A stretch of DNA of 64,000 nucleotides from Zoogloea dura. Lineage in GTDB: Bacteria; Pseudomonadota; Gammaproteobacteria; Burkholderiales; Rhodocyclaceae. The translations under genes and the position numbers were made by a program. Of the stretch, positions 32,733 to 40,594 are shown piece after piece. The notes below the pieces were generated by a model. That model was given only the letters and a program-made list of their open reading frames with translations, did no database searches and was not told the origin of the DNA. The DNA is taken from NCBI RefSeq assembly GCF_012927165.1, contig NZ_JABBGA010000005.1, positions 62,001-126,000 on the forward strand. Reading direction: 5' to 3'. Position 1 is the stretch's first letter, and each line of letters opens with the position of its first letter.

Positions 32733-32951
32733 ATGAAGATTCATTTCGGTACAAAAAAAGTACAGAAAATGGGACGAATTGCCCTCACTGAAGCGTTGCT
32801 ACGCAATGCCGGCATCCAGGAGGGTGATTCAGTGGATCTGTATTTCGACGCTACCACAAAGGCCATCATCGTCGAACGCTCTCCATCGGCAGAGGCCGCT
32901 GAGGCTTCTATCGGCGCGAAACGCACCAAGAACAAGACCAAGGCACCATGA
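32733..32951 (+). CDS. AbrB/SpoVT-like small protein
   Basis: The 72-residue protein has a swapped-hairpin AbrB/MazE-like core, GRIALTEALLRNAGIQEGD then SVDLYFDATTKAIIVER, and a basic tail. Such proteins bind DNA as dimers and often act as repressors or antitoxins. It heads the cargo operon and its ATGA overlaps the DUF4007 gene, so it is probably the operon's autoregulator (inference). No MazF-like toxin follows. Confidence 0.7.
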   Translation: MKIHFGTKKVQKMGRIALTEALLRNAGIQEGDSVDLYFDATTKAIIVERSPSAEAAEASIGAKRTKNKTKAP

Positions 32952-33853
32952 CAGTCACCGATCGCTTTTCCGGACACGAGTCCTTCGTCTGCCGATATGG
33001 CTGGTTACCAAAGGCCTACCAGGCGGTCTCTGTCGAGCCCGGCCTTTTGAAGGATGAAGAGCGGGCAATGCACGCTCTGGGTATCGGTCGCAACATGCTG
33101 AAGTCGCTGCAATTCTGGTGCGAGGCCACGGGCATTCTTGTGTCCGTGACGGGTCATGGGCACCAACCTGGTCCCGTCGGACGCAAGCTGCTCGACCCCA
33201 AGCACGGGTGGGACCAGCATCTGGAGTCTCTTGAGTCGCTGTGGTTGTTGCATTGGCGTCTATGTACTCGTGCGGCGCTGGCAGCCTGGTCAGAAGTGTT
33301 TGGTGAGGGGCGACTGGTGCGCTTCGACCGTCAGCGGCTGGTCGCGGCACTGGCCCAACGCGCCGAAGGTTCAGCCAGGCCGCTCGCCGCCAGCACGCTG
33401 GAGCAGCATGCAGCCATCTTTCTCCAAAGTTACTACCAAGCCGAGCGTAGTGGCGACGACACCTCTTGGTGCCCGCTGCAGGATCTTGCATTGCTGCGCG
33501 CCGCCAAGGAAGAAGATGGACGTATCGTCTTTAACACCGATCTTCGCGCGCCAATCGGTTTGAGCCTGCGCGTGTTTGCTATTGCGTTAGTGGAGTTTGT
33601 AGCTTCGTCCGAACAAGGCTCGTCATCTGTGGATTTCCATCGTCTGCTCAAGGGGGTGAACAGCCCCGGGGTCGTCTTCCGCTTAGATGAACACCAGTTG
33701 CGCGCTTTCGTGGAGAACGTGGCACAAGGCCCCTTGCGCGATGCCGTGCGTTTCGTCGACACCTCCGACACGCAAAGCGTTGTACTTCACCGCGACCGCG
33801 TCGATCCGTACTACCTACTGGATGCACACGAGGAGGCTCCCATCCATGCTTAA
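32948..33853 (+). CDS. DUF4007 family protein
   Basis: The 301-residue protein begins with the DUF4007 hallmark FSGHESFVCRYGWLPKAYQAV, followed by LGIGRNMLKSLQFWCEATGI and GRKLLDPKHGWDQHLESLESLWLLHW cut by turns. DUF4007 proteins are nearly always encoded next to a PAPS-reductase-family gene and a large ATPase in phage-defence islands, as here. The N-terminal helices read like a winged-helix DNA-binding unit. Its exact role is unknown. It overlaps both neighbours by a few bases, indicating translational coupling. Confidence 0.85.
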   Translation: MTVTDRFSGHESFVCRYGWLPKAYQAVSVEPGLLKDEERAMHALGIGRNMLKSLQFWCEATGILVSVTGHGHQPGPVGRKLLDPKHGWDQHLESLESLWLLHWRLCTRAALAAWSEVFGEGRLVRFDRQRLVAALAQRAEGSARPLAASTLEQHAAIFLQSYYQAERSGDDTSWCPLQDLALLRAAKEEDGRIVFNTDLRAPIGLSLRVFAIALVEFVASSEQGSSSVDFHRLLKGVNSPGVVFRLDEHQLRAFVENVAQGPLRDAVRFVDTSDTQSVVLHRDRVDPYYLLDAHEEAPIHA

Positions 33854-36800
33854 ACGAATCATCGATGGACTGGAGCTGAACGCGCACCACACCCGCTCAA
33901 TCTCGCTGAGCCGCGACCTTCACGACGATACGACCATCGCCAGCTACCTGCCTACGCCCAATGCCGTCCAGGCGCTCAAGCAGATCGGTACGGCGCTTGC
34001 GGAGTGTCGGTCTCAGCGTGCCTGGAAAGTGGTTGGTCCGTACGGAAGCGGCAAGTCGGCGCTGGGGATTGTGCTTGCCCAATTGCTCGCTGGTCGTGAC
34101 ACTCATCCTGCGGCCTCGGAAATGCTGCGGGAAGCCTCCGCGTCTGTCGCCGACCTATTCGCAAGTTCCAAGCGTTTCGCGCTCGCGATCGTGGGAGCGC
34201 GGCTGTCCATCGGATTAGCGCTGGAAGCGGAAGTCCATCGCGCTCTGGAAGGCTGGCACCAAGGCAAAGGGGCAAACGCCCTGAAGCGCCATCTGAGCGA
34301 GCCGGGCCTCTACAAGGGGCGCCCCATCAACGCGGTTGCCGGGGAACTGATGCGCGATTTCGCGTCTGTCGCTCGAGCACAGGGTTTCTCTGGCACGTTG
34401 CTCCTGGTTGATGAAGTGGGCAAGTTCGTCGAGCACGCCGCGATGCACCCAGAAGCAGGGGACCTGATCGCACTTCAACAACTGGCTGAGGAAGCATGCC
34501 GGCAAGGGGACGATTCTCTCGCGATGGTTGTGCTTCAGCACCAGCACTTCGCGAGCTACGCGGCAGGCATTGGCCGCGCTCTGGGGGACGAATGGCACAA
34601 GGTCGCGTCGCGCTTCGAGGAGATACCCTTCGACGAGCCCGTCGAGCGCTACGTCCACTTCGCGACCCATGCGCTAGGCACTAAGCCGGCGCTGCACCGC
34701 GATTCCAAACTCGTGGGTGCCGCACGGTCTCTATTCGCAACGGCGCTGGAGCAATCCATCCTTCGGGCGCCAACCCCCGCTGACCGTCGTCTGTTCCAGC
34801 ATCCCGAGAAACTTTACCCCCTCCATCCGCTGACGCTGGCTTCGCTGGCCGTCGTCTCCAAACGCTATGGTCAGAGCGAGCGCTCATTCCATGCCTTCCT
34901 CAACAGCAACGAGCCGGCGGGGCTTCGGGACTTTGCGCAAGTCACCTCCGTAGAGGGATACCCCTGGTATCGCCTGGCTCAGGTGTTCGACTATCTGGCT
35001 TCGGGGAATGGGCTACGCTTTCGCGATCTCGCTGCAGAGCGTCGTTGGGCATTTGCACTCGTCAGCATTGAGAGGCAGGCGAAAGACGCGGACGCTCTGG
35101 TGGCACTCAAGACCATCGCCGTGTTGGAGTTGGTGCAGGCACCCCTCGCGCTACGCATTACTCCGGAGTTGGTCGCATTCGCGCTCGGCAACCTCTCAGT
35201 CTCTGAGACACGGACGCTACTTGACCGCCTGGTGGACCAAGGCTTGCTGATCTGCCGCCACAGCCGTTCCGAATACGGATTCGCTGTATCAGATGCCATT
35301 AACATCGAAGCGCTCTACGAGCAAGCGGCGCAGGCGGGCGACGACGAGCTTACTGTGCGTGGTGCTTCGCACGCGCTTGGGAATCGGTTGGTTGTGGCCA
35401 ACAAGCACTATGACCGCCGGGGAACGATCCGCACACTAGCCATTGATGTCGGAACAGTCACCGCGTGGCCCCATGCAGGCGCCAACAGAAGTGATTCAGA
35501 CGGGCAACCTGACGGCTGGCTCCGCTTAATCCTGGTGACGGCAGACTCACGGGAAGAGCGACAAGTCCTGGACCGCGTACGCGACGCGGACGATCCGCTC
35601 AGCGTGCACTGCTGCCTGTCGCTGTCCGCTCGGGGGCGGGCGGCGCTCGCAGAGTTGGCGATCTGGCTGGCGGTGCAGCGCGAGGTAGCGGCCAAGCGGC
35701 TCGATCCCTGGACCAGCCAGTACGTCGAGAGCCGCCTCCATCAGGCCAAAGAGGATGTCGATGCACTCGTGTTGTCCGCATTGGCGTCTAATCCGGGGCG
35801 CATTGGCCCAGTGTATTGGCACCAGGGTAAGGCTGTGCCGGACAGCGAGTCGATGAACGTCGGCCAGGTGGCATCTTGGATGTTCGAGAAGGTCTTCCAC
35901 CGTGCTCCGCGCATCATCAACGAGCTGATCAACAAGGATCGCCCCGCTTCCGCTATCGTCCTTGCGCGTCAGCGGTTGCTTGACGCTCTGCTGGCTGGTT
36001 CCGGTGGAGCCACACTCTTTCGCGACAACGAGTACCCGCCCGAGCGGCTAATCCACGCCACGCTGTTGCGCGACACGGGCATATGGCAGGCCGACGGCAA
36101 CGACTGCGAGCTCGTTGAACCCAAGCTTGGGGCTCGCGTCGACATCTGCGCACTCTGGACTGAGATTTCGCTCGTCCTGACGAGAGACGAGGCACCCACG
36201 TTCGAGCAAGTGCTTCAGGAGCTTGCAGCTCCGCCGTTTGGTGTACGCAATGGTCCAGCCAGCGTATGGGTCACGCTTTACCTGATGATCCATCGCAGTC
36301 GCTGCGCAGTCTTCGAGCGGGGCACACTGGTGCTGGAACTCACGAGCGAGCACCTTCAGCGCATGCATCGGAATCCGCACACGTTCACGTTGCGCGAACT
36401 CCCGCAGGCGCAGGGCGGCCACAATTTGTTGCGTGACTACGGCGCTGTGCTTGCCTCGCTTGGGGCCGTGCCCAGCGGCGAAGCGACATATCTGGAGCTA
36501 GCTCGGGCCCTGTACCGCTGGTTCGGACGGCTGTCGGATTTCACTCAACAGACAGGACGAGTCAGCAAGGATGCCGCACTGGTTCGCTCGGCTTTGCGCA
36601 AAGCGCAGGATCCGATCCAGTTGCTGACCTCGACGCTGCCTAAAGTGTATGCCCAGAGCAAGGGGAAACGCCCCTTTCAAGAATGGCTGTCTGCGGCGCT
36701 GGTTGATCTGGGCATGAGCCAACGCAAGCTGCAGGATGTTGTGGTCACAGAGCTGGGGCAAGCGTTTGAGATGATCGGCCCGCTTGGCAAGATCCGCAGC

Positions 36801-37304
36801 CAGTTGCAGTCCGAATGCTCTGGTACCGCTACCGGATTGGCAGACGCCCGACTCAAGAGCTTTATCCTGCGTTGCACGGACTTAACGCTGACGGACGAGA
36901 AGTGGCTCGATTCCGTGGCCAGCCTACTCGTCCAGCTCCCTTTGGACGCCTGGACGGACGAGACTGTCGTCAGTTTTGCTCAGGCTGTGACAGACATCTC
37001 CGGCCACTACCGACGCTGGCTGCGTCTGGTGATGCAGCGCAAGGGCGCACCGCGCGCTGCCGAACGCTTCATGAGCCTGACGCTCACCAGCGCTAGCGGG
37101 CAGGAGTCCGCGTTGCTGGTCGCCACGACCGAGCATTCCACCCGGCTTGCGCACAACCTGTTGGACCTGCTCGCGCAGGAGGCCGGTGCTGACCCACAGA
37201 CCGCCGCTGCTGCACTGGCGCAGGCACTGCAGAACTTGCAGGTAACGCGTGCACCGACGAATTCCACCGAGGAGAAGCACCATGACAAGCGAGAAGCGGG
37301 TTAG
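33846..37304 (+). CDS. large P-loop ATPase of the DUF4007-sulfurtransferase module
   Basis: From the ATG at 33846 (overlapping the DUF4007 stop) the protein has 1152 residues. It has a Walker A motif GPYGSGKSAL (residues 64-73) and a Walker B motif LLLVDEVGKFVE (Asp189-Glu190), giving an AAA+/STAND-like ATPase at the N-terminus. A long helical C-terminal region follows without known catalytic motifs. It takes the place that DndD or SspC ATPases hold in phosphorothioation operons but does not look like an SMC protein. It overlaps the sulfurtransferase gene by 23 bases, so the two are coupled and probably form a complex (inference). Confidence 0.85.
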   Translation: MLKRIIDGLELNAHHTRSISLSRDLHDDTTIASYLPTPNAVQALKQIGTALAECRSQRAWKVVGPYGSGKSALGIVLAQLLAGRDTHPAASEMLREASASVADLFASSKRFALAIVGARLSIGLALEAEVHRALEGWHQGKGANALKRHLSEPGLYKGRPINAVAGELMRDFASVARAQGFSGTLLLVDEVGKFVEHAAMHPEAGDLIALQQLAEEACRQGDDSLAMVVLQHQHFASYAAGIGRALGDEWHKVASRFEEIPFDEPVERYVHFATHALGTKPALHRDSKLVGAARSLFATALEQSILRAPTPADRRLFQHPEKLYPLHPLTLASLAVVSKRYGQSERSFHAFLNSNEPAGLRDFAQVTSVEGYPWYRLAQVFDYLASGNGLRFRDLAAERRWAFALVSIERQAKDADALVALKTIAVLELVQAPLALRITPELVAFALGNLSVSETRTLLDRLVDQGLLICRHSRSEYGFAVSDAINIEALYEQAAQAGDDELTVRGASHALGNRLVVANKHYDRRGTIRTLAIDVGTVTAWPHAGANRSDSDGQPDGWLRLILVTADSREERQVLDRVRDADDPLSVHCCLSLSARGRAALAELAIWLAVQREVAAKRLDPWTSQYVESRLHQAKEDVDALVLSALASNPGRIGPVYWHQGKAVPDSESMNVGQVASWMFEKVFHRAPRIINELINKDRPASAIVLARQRLLDALLAGSGGATLFRDNEYPPERLIHATLLRDTGIWQADGNDCELVEPKLGARVDICALWTEISLVLTRDEAPTFEQVLQELAAPPFGVRNGPASVWVTLYLMIHRSRCAVFERGTLVLELTSEHLQRMHRNPHTFTLRELPQAQGGHNLLRDYGAVLASLGAVPSGEATYLELARALYRWFGRLSDFTQQTGRVSKDAALVRSALRKAQDPIQLLTSTLPKVYAQSKGKRPFQEWLSAALVDLGMSQRKLQDVVVTELGQAFEMIGPLGKIRSQLQSECSGTATGLADARLKSFILRCTDLTLTDEKWLDSVASLLVQLPLDAWTDETVVSFAQAVTDISGHYRRWLRLVMQRKGAPRAAERFMSLTLTSASGQESALLVATTEHSTRLAHNLLDLLAQEAGADPQTAAAALAQALQNLQVTRAPTNSTEEKHHDKREAG

Positions 37305-38109
37305 ACATATTCTCAGCTTGTCTGGCGGGAAGGACAGCGCGGCACTGGCCATTTACCTGCGTGACCGCGTGCCGGAGATGGAATACATCTTCAGCGACAC
37401 GCGCAAGGAGCTTCCCGAGACCTACGAGTATCTGCAACGCATCTCGAACTACCTCGGCAAGGAAGTGACGCATCTCAATGCAGACGTCGGGTTCGACCAC
37501 TGGTACGAGATGTACGGCGGCATGATTCCATCCAATCACCGGCGCTGGTGCACGCGGGCCTTGAAGCTCAAGCCTTTCGAGCAATATTGCGGCAACGACG
37601 AGGTCGTGAACTACGTTGGATTGCGCGCTGACGAGGACCGCAGCGGCTACATCAGCCACAAGCCGAACATCAAGGCTGTCTATCCGTTCCGCGAAGACGG
37701 ACTGGTGCTGCGCGACATCGAAGAAATCCTGAGGAATTCCGGCGTCGGCATGCCTCCATACACACGCTGGGGCCGTACCCGCTCGGGATGTTACTTCTGC
37801 TTCTACCAGCAGAAGATTGAGTGGGTCCGCCTCAAGGAAACGTATCCGGACTTGTACGACAAGGCCAAGGCGTACGAAAAGCCATACGAGAAGACCGGTA
37901 ACTTCTTCACGTGGAGCCAGGGGGAAAGCCTGGCAGAGCTGGAGCGGCCGGAACGCATGGAGGAAATCAAGCGCGAGCACGTGATCCGTATCGAGCGCAA
38001 GGCCCAGCGCCGCGAAAACGTGACGCTGATGGAGGTCTTCTCCCAAGCGGATTCCGCCGAGGTGCCGGAGGACGATGATGATCAAGGGTGCCTCGTATGT
38101 CAGTTGTAG
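37282..38109 (+). CDS. DndC/SspD-like PAPS-reductase-family sulfurtransferase
   Basis: The 275-residue protein has the PP-loop LSLSGGKDSAALAIYL (SGGKDS at 14-19), an acidic FSDTRKELPETYEY segment, and six cysteines: Cys90 in RRWCTRALK, Cys103, the CYFC pair at 170/173 and the C-terminal CLVC pair at 270/273. DndC and SspD use the PP-loop to adenylate and an Fe-S cluster for sulfur insertion into the DNA backbone; Cys90/170/173 could ligate such a cluster. It starts within the end of the ATPase gene after GAGGAG. No cysteine desulfurase is encoded; host IscS could serve. Sulfur modification of DNA is the best guess, not proven. Confidence 0.85.
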   Translation: MTSEKRVRHILSLSGGKDSAALAIYLRDRVPEMEYIFSDTRKELPETYEYLQRISNYLGKEVTHLNADVGFDHWYEMYGGMIPSNHRRWCTRALKLKPFEQYCGNDEVVNYVGLRADEDRSGYISHKPNIKAVYPFREDGLVLRDIEEILRNSGVGMPPYTRWGRTRSGCYFCFYQQKIEWVRLKETYPDLYDKAKAYEKPYEKTGNFFTWSQGESLAELERPERMEEIKREHVIRIERKAQRRENVTLMEVFSQADSAEVPEDDDDQGCLVCQL

Positions 38110-38155
38110 CTGCTGTTGAGCACAGAGCCATCTTGTCGGGAAACTTCCGAGCGTC

Positions 38156-38182
38156 GAGCGCCCCCCTGTTGATTGGGCGCTC
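38156..38182 (+). terminator. terminator-like hairpin inside the cargo
   Basis: GAGCGCCC (38156-38163) pairs with GGGCGCTC (38175-38182) around 11 bases. No T-run follows, so termination may be weak or partial. It separates the modification-like genes from the kinase-like genes and may split the cargo into two transcripts. Confidence 0.5.
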
Positions 38183-38209
38183 AGCTCTTGCACCGGTAGG
38201 TAATTGTCT

Positions 38210-40594
38210 GTGGGTATAACAGTCAAGGCTCGCGTCCTGCTTGAACTCGGTGCTGAGTTGATCAGCTCCGACCAGATCGCTATCTACGAGTTGGTGAAGA
38301 ACTCTTTAGATGCGCGGGCCACGCGCATTGCAGTACATGTTCGCGTCACATTACCGCGCAGTGAATACCTCGGCATTCGCCAGAGCCTTGAGCGATCTTT
38401 CCAGAAGAAGGAAAGTCTCTCTCGGGATACGGTTCGGCAAATGCTCGAGGCCGGCATGGAGCCCACGGCAGCGCAGGCGGACCGTGATGCATTTCTAGAG
38501 AAGGCGCTGTCGCCGTCAAATGGTGATTACATCCAGGCACTAGATGCCGCCTACACACGCTGCAATTGGGTCGAGATTACTGACGACGGTGGCGGCATGT
38601 CGTTCGAGGACCTTGGTGGCGTCTATCTCACCATTGGCACCACCCACCGCCTGGACGATCGAATGCGCAACAGCACCCACACGGTGCTTGGTGAAAAGGG
38701 CATCGGCCGCCTCTCCGCCGTGCGCCTTGGCGATCAGCTTCACGTCTTGACGTCTAAGACGGGCGATAAGACGCTGCATGAACTCAAGATCGACTGGTCC
38801 ACGATCAAACGCAATCCACACCTCAACCTAGACGAGTTCCCTGCAGCTCCCAACGTCGGGCCGAAGAAGAACAAGGCGTCTGATCACGGCACAATCATCC
38901 GCATGTCGAACCTGACGAGCGAGTGGTCGATCGAAAAGATGGAGTCTCTTGCGAAGACAGATTTCGCCAAGTTGGTGGATCCGTTCCTGACTTCGTTCAG
39001 CCGCCCGAATGTGCGACTGTACTTTAATGGGCAGTCAGTCGACATCCCTTCGTTTCAGACGCGTCAGCTCGCATACGCGCATGCACGATGCTCGGCGAGT
39101 TTCGCGCTCGATGCCGACGGGCAACCTGTCCTATCGGGTGAGGTAACTTACAAGGCCTACGGACAGAGCAAGACCTTCAGCCTGGAGGGGATGCATCTTC
39201 TCAGCGCACTGACTTTGAAGGGCAAGCGTCCAAAGACGGGCGAGGCATTCCGTCCAGCGGGTACGCTGATGCAGGGTCTAGCGAGCCTAGGCCCTTTTGA
39301 GATGGAGGCGCATTGGTTTAACCGGCAGAAGCTTCGCCTCGATAAGCCTGATGGCTATGAAGCGGCCCTGCAGTGGTTGACTCACTGGGGCGGAGGGTTA
39401 CTGCTTTATCGCGATCACTATCGCGTATATCCGTACGCAGAGGCGCGTGACGACTGGCTCGACCTGGACGGCATTGCGTTGGCCACGCAGGGCTACAAAA
39501 TGAATCGGAAACAGCTGGTCGGTGCGGTCCGCATCTCCAGTCGTGGCAACCCACATCTGCAGGATCAGACCAATCGGGAAGGCTTGCGCGACACGGAAGA
39601 GAAAGCAGCACTGATCGCACTATTGCGCCACATCTTGGTGGTCGAGTTCAAGAGCTACCTCAACGCTGTTGAGGGGGCACAGGACGAGTCGGCGGCTAAG
39701 GAGTTTCCGAAGCTGGAGAAGCGCCTGGAGGAAGCCCAGAAACAGGCGCTGAAACAGGTCCAACACCTGAGGACCAAAGTCAAGGCTCCGGAGGACGTCG
39801 CGGCGATCAACACCCTGCTTGCTCGCATGACGGACATGTCCGAAGCCTGGGAGCGTTCGAAGATGACCGTGCGCGCCTATGAGGAGGACATTGACAAATA
39901 CGTCCATCTCGCGGGCGTCGGCCTAATGACGGAGTTCATCTTCCATGAATTGGCGCGCCTTTCCGCAAACGCCTTGAAGCTGCTGCAGACCTACAAGCCG
40001 AGCAACGCTACCGAAAACCGCCAGCTTCGGAATCTGCGAGATCAACTGAGCACTCTCGAGAGGCGGATCCGAATCCTAGATCCATTGTCGACGCCGGGGC
40101 GTCAAAGGAAGGAATCGTTTGACCTAGTTCAGATGCTGCGGGATGTCGTGGAAATGCACGAACCTCAATGTGGGCGTCATGGAATCCGAGTCGACCTGAC
40201 CGGTCTAGGCAAGACGCCCGTGCTGATCAAGGCCGTCCGCGGGCAGCTTCTGCAGATCGTAGAAAACTTCATCTCCAACTCGGTTTATTGGCTCAAATTG
40301 CTTGCGACGACGACGAGGTTCGAGCCCATCATCAGCTTCAGCATCGACAGGGCTGCCAACACACTCACCGTTTTGGACAACGGTCCTGGGATTTCAGAAG
40401 ACCGCGGCGATGAAGTATTCAATGCGTTCTTCACGACCAAGCCTTCTGGCGAAGGGCGCGGGATGGGTTTGTATATCGCGAAGAAGCTTGCGGAAGGTAA
40501 TGCGATGGAAATCGCACTTGCGGAAGCCGATGAAGACCGGATCCATCATGGATTCGTTGTCAGCTATAGAGGGGCAAGGAATGGAGGCTCTTGA
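38210..40594 (+). CDS. dual-GHKL ATPase, kinase-like
   Basis: I chose the GTG at 38210 (9 bases after GGTAGG) over a TTG at 38204; the product has 794 residues. The N-terminal GHKL domain is Hsp90/MutL-like: AIYELVKNSLDARA (Asn31), ITDDGGGMSFEDL, and GEKGIGRLSAVRLGD. A coiled coil follows (about residues 500-530, 550-565). The C-terminal half is a histidine-kinase core: H-box-like FIFHELARLSANAL, N box IVENFISNSV, G1 LDNGPGIS, FNAFFTTKPSG and G2 GRGMGLYIAKKLAE. Two complete GHKL ATPase sites in one protein are unusual. It is the first of a coupled pair with the receiver protein and probably passes a phosphoryl or conformational signal to it. Confidence 0.85.
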   Translation: MGITVKARVLLELGAELISSDQIAIYELVKNSLDARATRIAVHVRVTLPRSEYLGIRQSLERSFQKKESLSRDTVRQMLEAGMEPTAAQADRDAFLEKALSPSNGDYIQALDAAYTRCNWVEITDDGGGMSFEDLGGVYLTIGTTHRLDDRMRNSTHTVLGEKGIGRLSAVRLGDQLHVLTSKTGDKTLHELKIDWSTIKRNPHLNLDEFPAAPNVGPKKNKASDHGTIIRMSNLTSEWSIEKMESLAKTDFAKLVDPFLTSFSRPNVRLYFNGQSVDIPSFQTRQLAYAHARCSASFALDADGQPVLSGEVTYKAYGQSKTFSLEGMHLLSALTLKGKRPKTGEAFRPAGTLMQGLASLGPFEMEAHWFNRQKLRLDKPDGYEAALQWLTHWGGGLLLYRDHYRVYPYAEARDDWLDLDGIALATQGYKMNRKQLVGAVRISSRGNPHLQDQTNREGLRDTEEKAALIALLRHILVVEFKSYLNAVEGAQDESAAKEFPKLEKRLEEAQKQALKQVQHLRTKVKAPEDVAAINTLLARMTDMSEAWERSKMTVRAYEEDIDKYVHLAGVGLMTEFIFHELARLSANALKLLQTYKPSNATENRQLRNLRDQLSTLERRIRILDPLSTPGRQRKESFDLVQMLRDVVEMHEPQCGRHGIRVDLTGLGKTPVLIKAVRGQLLQIVENFISNSVYWLKLLATTTRFEPIISFSIDRAANTLTVLDNGPGISEDRGDEVFNAFFTTKPSGEGRGMGLYIAKKLAEGNAMEIALAEADEDRIHHGFVVSYRGARNGGS

